From JARIHC01 sp035546975 (lineage in GTDB: Bacteria > Patescibacteriota > Saccharimonadia > Saccharimonadales > UBA4665): 64,000 nucleotides of DNA. Positions within the stretch are counted from its first letter, which is position 1. Each line of letters opens with the position of its first letter. Both the position numbers and the translations under genes were made by a program. The stretch spans positions 10,295 through 74,294 of the forward strand of contig DASZVS010000009.1 of assembly GCA_035546975.1 (NCBI GenBank). The letters run 5' to 3'. The notes below the pieces were generated by a model. That model did not search any database. It was not told the DNA's origin and saw only the letters and a program-made list of their open reading frames with translations. Of this stretch, positions 33,364 to 42,517 are shown one piece after another.

Positions 33364-34320
33364 TTATTCTCCTTTAAAATCCTTAAGCGTTGCATATTCA
33401 CTGCGGCGGCGGAAAAGGCCTACAGCGGAAACTGCCAGCATGGCACCGAACTCAATGATCGGCCATTTTGGCGTATGGCTGCTCTTAGCCTCAGCCGGAC
33501 TCAACGTAGCCTGTACGCTGTCCGCAACTTCAGATAAGTTACCCTTATTTGCTTCCCAGTATTTGCCACCGGTATCCTTGGCCAGGCCTTCAAGCTCATC
33601 TTTCAGGTCATGCGAAGTTTGGTCAGCGCTTTCAACATTGACGACAAATACAGGGGTCTCATCGCGTTCAGCCTGCTCAGCTAGCTTCTTCGTATCACCC
33701 ACGCTGTTACCGTTAGTGATTACTAGAACGCTATCTTGGCCCTTTGCCGTATTAGCAGTTGATTTATCGAGCGCCAAGCTCGTAGCCTGTTCCAGCGGCG
33801 CGAAACCGAACGGTACGTTCTTATTAACCTTCCTGATAGGCATAGCTTGTACGACGCCACTACTTGCAACCAGAGCTTCACCGTGTATACCCTTGCCTGC
33901 GATCTGATCGGCAAGGCTGTTTACTTCAATAATGGATCGGGTCCCATTGATTGCAAAATTTGTTGCTTCTGAGTGGTCAACAACCATTTCAAGCTTAGGC
34001 TGCGTCGGAGGCAACACTACTTGGTTCTCTTGTTTATAAGCAAAGGTGGCCATACCTGCAGCACCGGCAACCAGCATTGTAAGCGGAGCCAGCGCGCTGC
34101 GGCCAAGGCGTTGGCGCACCCTAAAGCCAAAGCTCGGCTGCGAGGCAAGCTCGCTACTGGCTTCTGCGGCAACTTCGCTCTGCGCAACCGCCGCAGTAGC
34201 CGCTTCAAGCTCAATTAATTTAGCGTTCTCCATCGCATTATCGATGGCACGTTTCTCAGCATAAAAACCGACTGCGCCGCCGGCAACTGCTGCTACTTGA
34301 CTCAAAACTTCTGGTGACAT
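33364..34320 (-). CDS. Membrane vWA-domain protein (BatA-like)
   Basis: 318 residues: N-terminal soluble part, a membrane helix (about 78-95), a von Willebrand A domain and a second helix near the C-terminus (PIIEFGAMLAVSAVGLF) with a basic tail, the layout of BatA/YfbK proteins. vWA strands seen are LEMVVDHSEATNF, SVLVITNGN and PVFVVNVE. The MIDAS D-x-S-x-S reads DHSEA, so the last Ser is missing and metal binding may be weak. First gene of the vWA-MoxR-DUF58-like operon, behind a consensus promoter ending seven bases before the ATG. Confidence 0.82.
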   Translation of the reverse strand: MSPEVLSQVAAVAGGAVGFYAEKRAIDNAMENAKLIELEAATAAVAQSEVAAEASSELASQPSFGFRVRQRLGRSALAPLTMLVAGAAGMATFAYKQENQVVLPPTQPKLEMVVDHSEATNFAINGTRSIIEVNSLADQIAGKGIHGEALVASSGVVQAMPIRKVNKNVPFGFAPLEQATSLALDKSTANTAKGQDSVLVITNGNSVGDTKKLAEQAERDETPVFVVNVESADQTSHDLKDELEGLAKDTGGKYWEANKGNLSEVADSVQATLSPAEAKSSHTPKWPIIEFGAMLAVSAVGLFRRRSEYATLKDFKGE

Positions 34321-34327
34321 GCTCTAT

Positions 34328-34356
34328 ATATTACACCAAAAGTGAGTATTTGTCAA
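34328..34356 (-). promoter_or_regulatory. vWA-MoxR operon promoter, leaderless type
   Basis: -35 TTGACA (34351-34356), 17-base spacer, -10 TAATAT (34328-34333). The -10 box ends seven bases before the ATG, so transcription should begin at the start codon. This is the clearest leaderless promoter in the window. Confidence 0.75.
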
Positions 34357-34407
34357 TTACCTTTTATGGTTATTTTTATTTATTGCTATGGCACCTGCTT
34401 TACGGTG

Positions 34408-36657
34408 TTACTTAGCTGTCGCGGCCGGTTCCTTTGGGGTACTCACTTCGGAGCTATGGGTAGCGGCCGGTTTCGCCATAAGCTTATGTTTGCTGAAAAT
34501 GAAGCCGAATGTACTTCCCTTGCCCTCCTGGCTTTCAAACACCGTAGATCCACCTTGGGCTACAATCACCTTTTTAGCCATAAAGAGGCCGAGCCCCGTA
34601 CCATCCGGACGTGCTTTGCGAGCGTTCGCCGCACGGTAAAACTTGGTGAAAAGATGGGCCTGCTCGCTCTTTGGTACCCCTATGCCATTATCTTGGACCC
34701 GAAGTTCTACCGTATTGCTGTTATTCAAGAGGTGTACCGTAATATGCCCCCCGGTAGGAGTGTAATAAATGGCATTATCGACGAAATTCATGATAACCTG
34801 GCGGGTCTTGGTTTCATCAAGCATTAACAAGGGGAAATGTTTCGGCTTGTCATAGTTAATAGTCAAAGAGTGGGCAGCGGCAGTTTCTTCTAGCTGGCTC
34901 AACTCCTGTTCGACCATTTCCGCCAGATCTACCGGGCTGGGCTCAATGACAAATTTCCCTGTTTTTAGCCTCGAGACATTCAAGAGGTCAGCTATCAGGT
35001 AAACCATACGCTGGGAGCTAAAGAAGGCCTGCCCGAGCATTTCCCGCTGCATATGCGTGATTTTGCCCGCATCCCCCTCCAAAACCATGCTGATATACCC
35101 CTTAACGCTTGTGAGCGGCGTCCTGAGCTGGTGCGAGGCCATACTGATGAAATCGTCCTTGGTTTCATCCATTTCACGGAGTTTTTCATTGGCCCGGCGC
35201 AATTTCTTGGTGGCGTCGTCGACACGGTCCTGCAGCGTCCGGTTGAAGTTTTCTATCTCCTCGAATCTCAGAGCATTCTGGACCGCAACCGATAGCGAGT
35301 CCGCTACAAGCGTAAGAAGTTGCATGTCTTGCTGGTTATAGACCACGCCGTTCTGCTTTGTGCCGAATGCAATATAGCCGATAAAGCTCTTGTTGGCATA
35401 CAGGGGTTCAATTAACTCTACCTGGAGTTTATCTAGGGCATTCCTCAGGGTGGCTTCATGTTCTATATTGTCTACGACAAGGGGAGTATGCGGTTTGAGC
35501 AATTTTTCAATATTTTTGCTGTGTTCGTTTAATCCTTTAGGGGAAGTGCTCGAGGAGAAGTCTCGGTAATTATTGCCCCTGGCCAGCACTAAAGTACAAA
35601 AGCTACTTTTCATAGTCCGCTCCAACAGGGTCACCGTACTCTTCGTAAGCAGCCGCAGGTCAAGCGTAGCAGTAATAATGCCATTAAGTTCATCGAGGAC
35701 CTGCTGCGGATCATAGCTGTCCCTGAAGAAAATCCGGCTGGTGAGGCTGGTAAAGAACCCCCGGATATATTGGAACGCCTGGGCAGCAATGAAAATAAGA
35801 ATAATATTAGTAACGAGCAGGGTTTTGCTGATATGAGTTCCCGATACGGCTACGCTCAAGCCAATTGCAATAATAGAGTACGTAACCCCAATGAATATAA
35901 GAAGTAACGAATACACTAGGCTGCGGGCCACCACCCGCCGTATATCAAATAGTTTTTTGGTGGTTATAGCCACGTACACGCACGCCACCAACAGCAAAAT
36001 ACCGAGGTAGCCTATGATATTGAGCTCTTTGACTACCCCTCGGCTGCTAATGACATTTGGGAAAATCAGGTTCGTGGCTATATTAGCGATAATCGCTATA
36101 AAAAAGCCTATCCATATCAGATCTAATCCCTGGCGGTTAGGCGGCGATGCTTTTAGATATGCTCTGCCGAGGATAATAAGCGAATAGGTGAAGTACGCAG
36201 CCATAGTCGCCACATAAACATAAAAAAGCGGGCCAGTAGTAGTTTCGAGAGTGTTGGCCGACACAGTAGCCTTAACGAGCACATCTCCAATAATCAAGCC
36301 GATAAGCGACACATTAAGCGCAACAGTAACCCAGAGATAAAGATTTCGCTGGACAATATAGGGTTTTGGATGTGTCGACCGAAGTTTTCCGTCCCTGATA
36401 AGTGCTGCAATAAACTGAGGCAATACCCAGGCTAAGATAAGAGCGAAGCAGTAGTCTACCTTAAGAAGGTACGGGGTTATGGGACCATACACATTGCTAT
36501 CGAAGAAGTTAGCCGGCATCCATATAGCCAGGCAAATCGTGAGGAAAAAGAACCATTGGTGCATTTTTTTGGCTGGGTCGCGAAGAAGCGACAGACTGCC
36601 GGCCACCAGCATGGTTAGAGCTGCAAAATTCGTTAAAACAGCCAGGAACACATACAT
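34408..36657 (-). CDS. Membrane sensor histidine kinase (multi-TM, GAF-like, HisKA, HATPase)
   Basis: 749 residues. About nine predicted membrane helices (residues 1-290, MASE/7TM-like sensor region), a GAF-like domain (about 310-460), a coiled-coil linker and the kinase core. The H-box is DDFISMASHQLRTPLTSVKG, N-box NFVDNAIYYTP, G1 VQDNGIGVP, and G2 GTGLGLFMAKKV. The tail is Ala/Glu-rich. Two receiver-only proteins are encoded 2.2 kb away on the other strand and may be partners. TACAAT ends eight bases before the ATG. The signal sensed is unknown. Confidence 0.93.
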   Translation of the reverse strand: MYVFLAVLTNFAALTMLVAGSLSLLRDPAKKMHQWFFFLTICLAIWMPANFFDSNVYGPITPYLLKVDYCFALILAWVLPQFIAALIRDGKLRSTHPKPYIVQRNLYLWVTVALNVSLIGLIIGDVLVKATVSANTLETTTGPLFYVYVATMAAYFTYSLIILGRAYLKASPPNRQGLDLIWIGFFIAIIANIATNLIFPNVISSRGVVKELNIIGYLGILLLVACVYVAITTKKLFDIRRVVARSLVYSLLLIFIGVTYSIIAIGLSVAVSGTHISKTLLVTNIILIFIAAQAFQYIRGFFTSLTSRIFFRDSYDPQQVLDELNGIITATLDLRLLTKSTVTLLERTMKSSFCTLVLARGNNYRDFSSSTSPKGLNEHSKNIEKLLKPHTPLVVDNIEHEATLRNALDKLQVELIEPLYANKSFIGYIAFGTKQNGVVYNQQDMQLLTLVADSLSVAVQNALRFEEIENFNRTLQDRVDDATKKLRRANEKLREMDETKDDFISMASHQLRTPLTSVKGYISMVLEGDAGKITHMQREMLGQAFFSSQRMVYLIADLLNVSRLKTGKFVIEPSPVDLAEMVEQELSQLEETAAAHSLTINYDKPKHFPLLMLDETKTRQVIMNFVDNAIYYTPTGGHITVHLLNNSNTVELRVQDNGIGVPKSEQAHLFTKFYRAANARKARPDGTGLGLFMAKKVIVAQGGSTVFESQEGKGSTFGFIFSKHKLMAKPAATHSSEVSTPKEPAATAK

Positions 36658-36716
36658 ATGCCCCCATTGTAAGCGTTAGAGGTTCGTATTACCACACTTA
36701 GCGCATATGTAAATGC

Positions 36717-37346
36717 TTACCAGAGAGAGTCTTTCCTGCCCGAAGTCATCGGGAAGAAGAGGTCCTGGATCTTATCCTGGAGGCCACTGAAAGAGCTATG
36801 CCTAATGAGTTCCATGGCTTTAAGCTCGATGGGCTTATAGTCTTGCGGCAATATATTGATAAGCCGCTGGGCCGGCGTGAAGTCATGAAATTCACCGGTG
36901 GATTTTATAATGCCTTCGTGAGGAAGCGCGCCCAGGCGTGTCAGGTACCAGGTGGCGGTAAGCAAAGAACAGGGATATTTACCATGGTTTTCGACGTAGC
37001 GGTTGTAACTCCGTTGTAGCTTGGGAGCAGTTATATTATCCAGCAATATTTTCGCGTTATCGATTAAATCGCCTTCATAAGCCCAAAAGGGCGGCGTGGC
37101 GCCATGCTGCGCTAAATAATCGAAAACTTCTTCCACCTTCAAGGTGTGCACCGTAGGATTGTAATTATCGATGAGCAAAATAAGGTTATCGTTAATTTCC
37201 CAGGCTTTTTTTGCTTCCTGCAAGTAGTGGAGGCTGGCTTCGTGAATAGGGCCTATCTGTTCATCCGTGTAAATGTGGAAGAATTCGGTACTATAGAGTG
37301 TCTTCTTAGCTTCTAGTGTATCTTCTGAAGTTTCAGTAAGGGCCAT
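36717..37346 (-). CDS. Hypothetical protein (209 aa)
   Basis: Not recognised. Soluble, mostly helical, acidic in its N-terminal part, with conserved-looking LILLIDNYNPTVH and SLLTATWYLTRLGALP segments. GGAAAGAGAG precedes the ATG. It starts 18 bases after the acetyltransferase-like gene and is likely co-transcribed with it. Confidence 0.7.
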   Translation of the reverse strand: MALTETSEDTLEAKKTLYSTEFFHIYTDEQIGPIHEASLHYLQEAKKAWEINDNLILLIDNYNPTVHTLKVEEVFDYLAQHGATPPFWAYEGDLIDNAKILLDNITAPKLQRSYNRYVENHGKYPCSLLTATWYLTRLGALPHEGIIKSTGEFHDFTPAQRLINILPQDYKPIELKAMELIRHSSFSGLQDKIQDLFFPMTSGRKDSLW

Positions 37347-37364
37347 GTCGTCTCTCTTTCCTAT

Positions 37365-38828
37365 TTACACTAATTTTTGCAGTAACTTAGGCTTCTTGGC
37401 TAACTGGCGCAAAGCAAATGCCGCCAGCTTGCGTACGGGCTTGATCTTGCGGAGCGGGGCGGGCAGAGGAACGTTAGCTCTAAACACGACGCCAAAGTCC
37501 AGGGAGGCATCATCTTCAAATGCATCCGCTACCATCCGTTGCGGTTTAAAGCCGTAGCCCTCATACATCCGCAGCTGCGGGTCGTAGCGCTTGCCGTCCT
37601 CTCGTTTCAGTTCCATATATTGTTCTGCGAGTTCCTGTTTGTTTTCGGAGGTGGGGGCAACACCTTGCGACTCAACCCATCGTTTGAGGTGAGGCATACG
37701 GGCAACAAAGTACCCATACTCCATGCCATTTTCTATGCCCTTGGCAAACAGATTAGCCAACAGCATATCTTCTGCTCCCAGCTCAACGGCCTCATGCTTA
37801 ATGGTCATGTTTGTTACATAGCCATACTTGCCATGGGGTTTTACCCTGCCCTCAAGCGTACCGTTGGCAGTTGAATCTTCCCACGATGTAAATTCTTCGA
37901 GAGGTTTATCTGTTGGAAAGGCCGAGACAAAGCCTTCGACGACGCCATCAACCTCTGATACAAACATCCAGCCGGGGTTGTTGTGCAGCCGCTGGCGCAG
38001 CATATCGACCACCTCTTGCTTGTCTGGTTTCTCGGTGCCATAAGCCCTGTCAAATAATAATAAATCGATGTCAGCTAAGCGATCGAGATCCTCGTCCGTG
38101 GCGGTGCGTACTTTAACTTCGGGCTTCTTCTCTGTTTCGGCGCCCTTAAGCCCTGCATATATACCGCCTCGTATAGCTGCGGTACCTGCCATATCAGCAG
38201 CAGCAAGGCCGACTGCCCCAGGCCAGGTTTCGGGAGGCAACGACGTAACTGCTCCTGCCGCTACGACACCAGCGGTACCTAGCGCGCCTAACGTATTAAT
38301 AGCAAGGCCGGCCTTAAAGGTATTACTGGAGGCAAGTTCTTGCGTAATTTCTCCCCAGCGAGAATGTAGTTTGAAGGGGTTGCCAATACTTTTACCTGTG
38401 GCACCTGCCATAAGTCCGGCGCCACCTATCCACATTCCTTCGGTAACTGCGCCGCCTCCTATAACCCATGGCGCTGCATCGATTACTTCCTTCTCGACGC
38501 CGCTCAAGGGGTTCGTGCCAAGCGTCAAAGCCACGCTGCCAACGAAGGCAGCGGCAGAAGCCTTAAGGATATTTTCCCTCGTAAACCACCCGCGGTGCCC
38601 CTCCGTCTGTTCTGCCGGATCGGCTTGCGTAGCCTCAGTAGGTGTTTCCCCTTCTGCGGGTGAAGATGAAAATGCTTCGGGGGGCTCCGCAATTAAGTCA
38701 GCATAAGAAGACGGATACAAAGAGCTCTCAGGGGATTGGATTTCTTCCTGGGCGGCTCCATTACCCATCGCCGGTTCATCGACAGGGGTTTCGGGTGCTA
38801 TTGAAGGTGATTTATCTGGTGACGACAT
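37365..38828 (-). CDS. Membrane protein with C-terminal GNAT-like acetyltransferase domain
   Basis: 487 residues. About 90 disordered N-terminal residues (Pro, Ser, Glu), a region of several Gly/Ala-rich hydrophobic segments (about 90-225), then a domain from about 235 with GNAT features: VRTATDEDLDRLADIDLLLF, GYVTNMTIKHE (strand 4), LGAEDMLLANLFAKG (replacing the acetyl-CoA loop) and LRMYEGYGFKPQRMV near the end. The C-terminal 40 residues are very basic. Substrate unknown. First of two genes on this transcript. Confidence 0.72.
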   Translation of the reverse strand: MSSPDKSPSIAPETPVDEPAMGNGAAQEEIQSPESSLYPSSYADLIAEPPEAFSSSPAEGETPTEATQADPAEQTEGHRGWFTRENILKASAAAFVGSVALTLGTNPLSGVEKEVIDAAPWVIGGGAVTEGMWIGGAGLMAGATGKSIGNPFKLHSRWGEITQELASSNTFKAGLAINTLGALGTAGVVAAGAVTSLPPETWPGAVGLAAADMAGTAAIRGGIYAGLKGAETEKKPEVKVRTATDEDLDRLADIDLLLFDRAYGTEKPDKQEVVDMLRQRLHNNPGWMFVSEVDGVVEGFVSAFPTDKPLEEFTSWEDSTANGTLEGRVKPHGKYGYVTNMTIKHEAVELGAEDMLLANLFAKGIENGMEYGYFVARMPHLKRWVESQGVAPTSENKQELAEQYMELKREDGKRYDPQLRMYEGYGFKPQRMVADAFEDDASLDFGVVFRANVPLPAPLRKIKPVRKLAAFALRQLAKKPKLLQKLV

Positions 38829-38851
38829 ATTGTCCCGCTCTTATTTCAACA

Positions 38852-38899
38852 AAAGCGCAGTGTCCTTAGCCCCTCCCCGGGCCAAAAACACTGCGCTTT
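38852..38899. promoter_or_regulatory. 12-bp inverted repeat in a divergent promoter region
   Basis: AAAGCGCAGTGT (38852-38863) and ACACTGCGCTTT (38888-38899) are perfect complements separated by 24 bases, between the membrane acetyltransferase gene (minus) and the first response regulator gene (plus). Could be an RNA hairpin in the minus-strand leader or paired operator half-sites. Confidence 0.5.
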
Positions 38900-38970
38900 A
38901 TCTTCTAAAGAACATAAGCATTATAACGCATCCATGCTACAATGTCAACGTATCTCACAAACAAAACATT

Positions 38971-39342
38971 ATGTCAAAAGTTCTTATCGTTGAGGATGAG
39001 GCGCCTATAGCTTCTATGTACCAGTTCAAGCTTGAGAAGAGCGGACATGCAGTACGGTGCGCCTACAATGGCGAAGAAGGGCTGAGGGAGGCTGAAAAAT
39101 TCCGGCCGGCACTTATACTGCTCGACTTGCGGATGCCGGTAATGAACGGTGAGATAATGCTGGAAAAAGTACGGAAAACTGTCTGGGGCAGCAACATTAG
39201 GGTTATAATTTTAACGAATATAAGTAAAGCTGAGGCTCCGTCTCAGTTGCGGTTCTTGGACGTAGACCGTTATATTGTGAAAGCCCATCATACCCCAACG
39301 CAGGTGGCCGCTATCGTGGACGAGGTGTTAGAAGAAAGTTAG
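38971..39342 (+). CDS. Single-domain response regulator 1
   Basis: 123-residue receiver domain with no output domain. The acidic pocket is IVEDEAP, the phospho-acceptor Asp lies in LILLDLRMPVMNG, the Thr/Ser position is ILTNIS, and the usual K-P is K-A-H-H-T-P (YIVKAHHTP). The ATG at 38971 follows a TACAAT box at 38938-38943; a farther start would add 47 unrelated residues. Followed 61 bases later by a second receiver of the same type. Probably a CheY/Spo0F-like relay for the histidine kinase at 34408. Confidence 0.9.
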   Translation: MSKVLIVEDEAPIASMYQFKLEKSGHAVRCAYNGEEGLREAEKFRPALILLDLRMPVMNGEIMLEKVRKTVWGSNIRVIILTNISKAEAPSQLRFLDVDRYIVKAHHTPTQVAAIVDEVLEES

Positions 39343-39403
39343 GAGAAACCATGCCCGCTATTACCGATTGTGTTAATATGGCGCTGGGCGTAGGATAATC
39401 TAT

Positions 39404-39772
39404 ATGTCAAAAATCGCAATTATCGAAGATGACCAGGCTATTAGCCAGATGTACCGCTTCAAATTCGAAGCGGAGGGTTATGACGTGCAGACTGCCGAAA
39501 ATGGCAAACTAGGCCTGGAGCTTATCCAAAAAATGAAACCGGATATTATCCTTCTGGATCTTATGATGCCGGAAATGACCGGCGACGAAGTACTCGTGAA
39601 ACTGCGCGAAAGCAGCTGGGGCAAGAATATCAAAGTTATTATTCTGACCAATATGGGCGAGCAAGAAATACCCGATATCGTCAAAAAAATGGGCGTGAGC
39701 GGTATTATCCTTAAAGCGAATATGACACCGCGGCAAGTCGCGGACCTTGTTAAGCAAAATTTAGGGAAGTAA
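39404..39772 (+). CDS. Single-domain response regulator 2
   Basis: 122-residue receiver-only protein. Acidic pocket IIEDDQ, phospho-acceptor in IILLDLMMPEMTG, VIILTNMG, and the conserved Lys in IILKANMTP. Close paralogue of the receiver just upstream, with the same MSK start and the same WGxNIxVIILTN segment, so the pair arose by tandem duplication. GATAAT lies four bases before the ATG. Confidence 0.92.
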   Translation: MSKIAIIEDDQAISQMYRFKFEAEGYDVQTAENGKLGLELIQKMKPDIILLDLMMPEMTGDEVLVKLRESSWGKNIKVIILTNMGEQEIPDIVKKMGVSGIILKANMTPRQVADLVKQNLGK

Positions 39773-39811
39773 TCAGTATCCCGCTTCTACAGCGAGAACT
39801 GTGCCTAAACT

Positions 39812-40558
39812 ATGATAGTTACCGGGGTGCAGACCCCTAAAATCTTGCCTGGATCCAGCGATATTTACAGCTTGCTGGACCATTCAATCTCTTCTGTAAA
39901 AGAGGGCGACGTACTGGTTGTCACGTCGAAGGTTGTTGCGCTATGTGAAAACCGGGTAGTTAATCCGGGCACGAAAAGTGTCGAAGAGCTCGTAGCCCAA
40001 GAATCAGAGGTATATTTTCCTCTTCAGATGGCAAGCCATATGTTCTTTTTGAGCATGGTTTGTAATACCCTCCTCTTGACCGCAGGCATAGACAGCTCCA
40101 ACGCCAACGGCCAGCTCGTTTTACTACCTGAAAATTCCCAAAAGAGCGCCAACGAAATCCGAAAATACCTAGCAGACCGGTTCGGGTTGCAGCGGGTAGG
40201 TGTCGTAATTACCGATAGCACGTCCCAGCCGCTTAGGCGGGGCACGCTCGGTGTCGCTCTGGCACACAGCGGTTTTTTGGCGCTGCGCGACTACCGCGGT
40301 ACACCTGATATATTCGGTGAGCCGCTTAAATCAAGCCAATCGAATGTCGTCGGCGGGCTGGCAGCAGCTGCCGTCACGGTTATGGGAGAAGGTTCTGAAC
40401 AAACGCCGCTGACGATTATATCCGATATTCCGTTTGTCGCCTTCCAAGACCGGGATCCGACAGATGAAGAATTGCGGAATTTATACCTAAAACCAGAAGA
40501 TGACATATTCGCGCCAATGCTTGCCACTATACCATGGAAGCGTGGCAGGCGCGGCTAA
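39812..40558 (+). CDS. CofE-like amino-acid ligase
   Basis: 248 residues matching the coenzyme F420-0:gamma-glutamyl ligase (CofE/FbiB) family: GDVLVVTSKVVALCENR, LLLTAGIDSSNANG, VGVVITDSTSQPLRRGTLGVAL and GGLAAAAVTVMGEGSEQTP. CofE adds glutamates by a GTP-dependent reaction. No F420 synthesis genes (CofC, CofD, FO synthase) are seen here, and this lineage is not known to make F420. Next gene is murD, 41 bases downstream, and murI follows on the other strand, so a role in glutamate addition to a cell-wall or cofactor molecule is a reasonable guess. Confidence 0.82.
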   Translation: MIVTGVQTPKILPGSSDIYSLLDHSISSVKEGDVLVVTSKVVALCENRVVNPGTKSVEELVAQESEVYFPLQMASHMFFLSMVCNTLLLTAGIDSSNANGQLVLLPENSQKSANEIRKYLADRFGLQRVGVVITDSTSQPLRRGTLGVALAHSGFLALRDYRGTPDIFGEPLKSSQSNVVGGLAAAAVTVMGEGSEQTPLTIISDIPFVAFQDRDPTDEELRNLYLKPEDDIFAPMLATIPWKRGRRG

Positions 40559-40599
40559 ATTCATGGTGCTTTAAAGAAAGTCCTGGCATAATAAGGGTA

Positions 40600-41898
40600 A
40601 TGAAAATCGCGATTCTTGGTTTCGGGCTGCAGGGACAGTCGGCGTACACCTACTGGCATGATGGCAATGAAATCACTATCTGTGACCGCAAAGAAGATCT
40701 TGAAGTACCGGAAGACGCCCATACACAGCTGGGACCTTCACACCTGGAAGGCTTAAGCAATTTTGATTTGATTGTGAGAAGCCCGTTGGTACACCCTGAC
40801 GATATCGTTGCCGCTAACTCACCGGAAATACTGGCTAAGGTTACCACGGTAACGAACGAGTTTTTCCGGGTATGCCCTACTAAAAATATCATTGGCGTAA
40901 CAGGTACCAAGGGGAAAGGCACGACCTCATCGCTTATTGCAAAGTTACTGGGAACCACCGGTAAACGGGTGCACTTAGGCGGAAATATTGGTGTTGCCCC
41001 ACTGGATATGCTCAAGGAGAATATTGGCCCTGATGACTGGGTAGTGCTGGAATTGGCCAACTTCCAATTGATAGATATTGAACATTCGCCGCATATCGGC
41101 GTCTGCCTTATGATTGCCGCCGAACACCTCGACTGGCATGCTAACGAAGAGGATTACTTTGTGGCAAAAAGCCAGATGTTTATGCATCAAACACCTGAAG
41201 ACATAGCCATTTATTACGCCAAAGATGAAATCTCGAGTCGAATCGCCCATGCAGGCTCAGGTAAAAAAATACCATATTTTGAGGAGCCCGGCGCGCTTAT
41301 ACAGAATAATGCGGTTTTTATTGGCGGGCAGCGTATTTGCGGCGTGGAAGAATTAAAACTGCTCGGTAAGCATAATTGGCAAAATGTGTGCGCAGCGGTA
41401 ACGGCAGTCTGGCAAATTACCCAGGATGTTGAGAAAATCCGGTCTGTTCTTACATCGTTCGGAGGGTTAGAACACCGCCTGGAGCCTGTTCGGGTAATCG
41501 ATGGCGCGGAGTACTACAATGACAGTTTTGGCACCACCCCCTCTACCGCCATCGTGGCCATAGAGGCTTTCAAAGAGCCTAAAGTTATCATTCTTGGGGG
41601 GTCAGATAAGGGGTCGGACTATAACGAACTGGCGAAGGTCGTGGCGGCCAGCAATATGCGGGCAGTAATACTCATCGGTGAACAAGCCGGCAGGATAAGA
41701 CAGGCCCTGGAAGCCGCGGGCGTACACAATGCAGTCCCGGGAGGCAAAAGTATCGAAGAGATTGTTGCCACAGCGCGAAAGCTGGCCCAGCCCGGCGACG
41801 TAGTGCTCTTTTCTCCGGCTTGCGCCAGCTTTGATATGTTCAAGAACTATAAAGACCGCGGCGAAAAGTTTAAGCAAGCTGTTTTAGCAGCTGCCTAA
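40600..41898 (+). CDS. murD: UDP-N-acetylmuramoyl-L-alanine:D-glutamate ligase
   Basis: 432 residues. ATP-dependent Mur ligase that adds D-glutamate to UDP-MurNAc-L-Ala. Seen: GVTGTKGKGTTSSLIAKL (ATP loop), the carbamate-lysine region YFVAKSQMF, YYNDSFGTTPSTA and FSPACASFDMFKNYKDRG, the last specific to MurD. The N-terminal Rossmann-like domain MKIAILGFGLQGQSA fixes the start at ATG 40600; CATAAT ends seven bases upstream. Its 3-prime end overlaps convergent murI, which makes D-glutamate, by 29 bases. Confidence 0.94.
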   Translation: MKIAILGFGLQGQSAYTYWHDGNEITICDRKEDLEVPEDAHTQLGPSHLEGLSNFDLIVRSPLVHPDDIVAANSPEILAKVTTVTNEFFRVCPTKNIIGVTGTKGKGTTSSLIAKLLGTTGKRVHLGGNIGVAPLDMLKENIGPDDWVVLELANFQLIDIEHSPHIGVCLMIAAEHLDWHANEEDYFVAKSQMFMHQTPEDIAIYYAKDEISSRIAHAGSGKKIPYFEEPGALIQNNAVFIGGQRICGVEELKLLGKHNWQNVCAAVTAVWQITQDVEKIRSVLTSFGGLEHRLEPVRVIDGAEYYNDSFGTTPSTAIVAIEAFKEPKVIILGGSDKGSDYNELAKVVAASNMRAVILIGEQAGRIRQALEAAGVHNAVPGGKSIEEIVATARKLAQPGDVVLFSPACASFDMFKNYKDRGEKFKQAVLAAA

Positions 41899-42517
41899 GC
41901 TGGCCGATAACGATCGGCTCCGGCTGCAACACCAGCGCTCTAGCATCAGCGATATTTTTGATTTCTTTCTCAATCCAGTGGTAATGCGTGCATCCGAGCA
42001 CAATGACGTCACTCCCTGCTTCAAGCGACGCTTCAATACTTTGGCGGATCTTCATTTCTTCTAGCTTTTTTTGCTGGATCATTTGCGCCCACTCGCTGCA
42101 ATCCGGCTCTATAACCGTTAAGCCTTTGGCATATCGGCTCTTGAGGTAATGATAGCGGGGGCTGGCCAATGTGGCCGGCGTAGCGCATACAGTTACAACG
42201 TTGCTTTTTGTGAGGCGGGCGGCATATTTTAGCATCGGCTCGACAGCGATAAATGGCACAGAAAACCGTTGCCGGAGTTCGGGCATTAGATTCGTCGACA
42301 CTGTATTACAGGCAATAACAATAATCTCGCAGCCATCCTTTATCATACCCTCGAAGATTGGTACGACAAACCCGAGAATCTCAGTGGGCTGTCTCGTCCC
42401 GTAAGGAACATGCTGTTTATCTTCTTTGAGTAAAATGTCTAGCTCTGGGAGGGATTTTTTGATGGCGTTGGCTACCGATAAACCGCCGATGCCCGAATCG
42501 AATACTCCAACCTTCAT
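41870..42517 (-). CDS. murI: Glutamate racemase
   Basis: Makes D-glutamate for peptidoglycan. 215 residues, slightly short for the family (250-280). Both catalytic cysteines are present: VIACNTVS and VLGCTHYHW; the N-terminal GVFDSGIGGLSV and PYGTRQPTEI are typical. Start overlaps folD stop by ATGA. Convergent with murD; the 29-base overlap means the two messages are complementary at their ends. Confidence 0.95.
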   Translation of the reverse strand: MKVGVFDSGIGGLSVANAIKKSLPELDILLKEDKQHVPYGTRQPTEILGFVVPIFEGMIKDGCEIIVIACNTVSTNLMPELRQRFSVPFIAVEPMLKYAARLTKSNVVTVCATPATLASPRYHYLKSRYAKGLTVIEPDCSEWAQMIQQKKLEEMKIRQSIEASLEAGSDVIVLGCTHYHWIEKEIKNIADARALVLQPEPIVIGQLRQLLKQLA

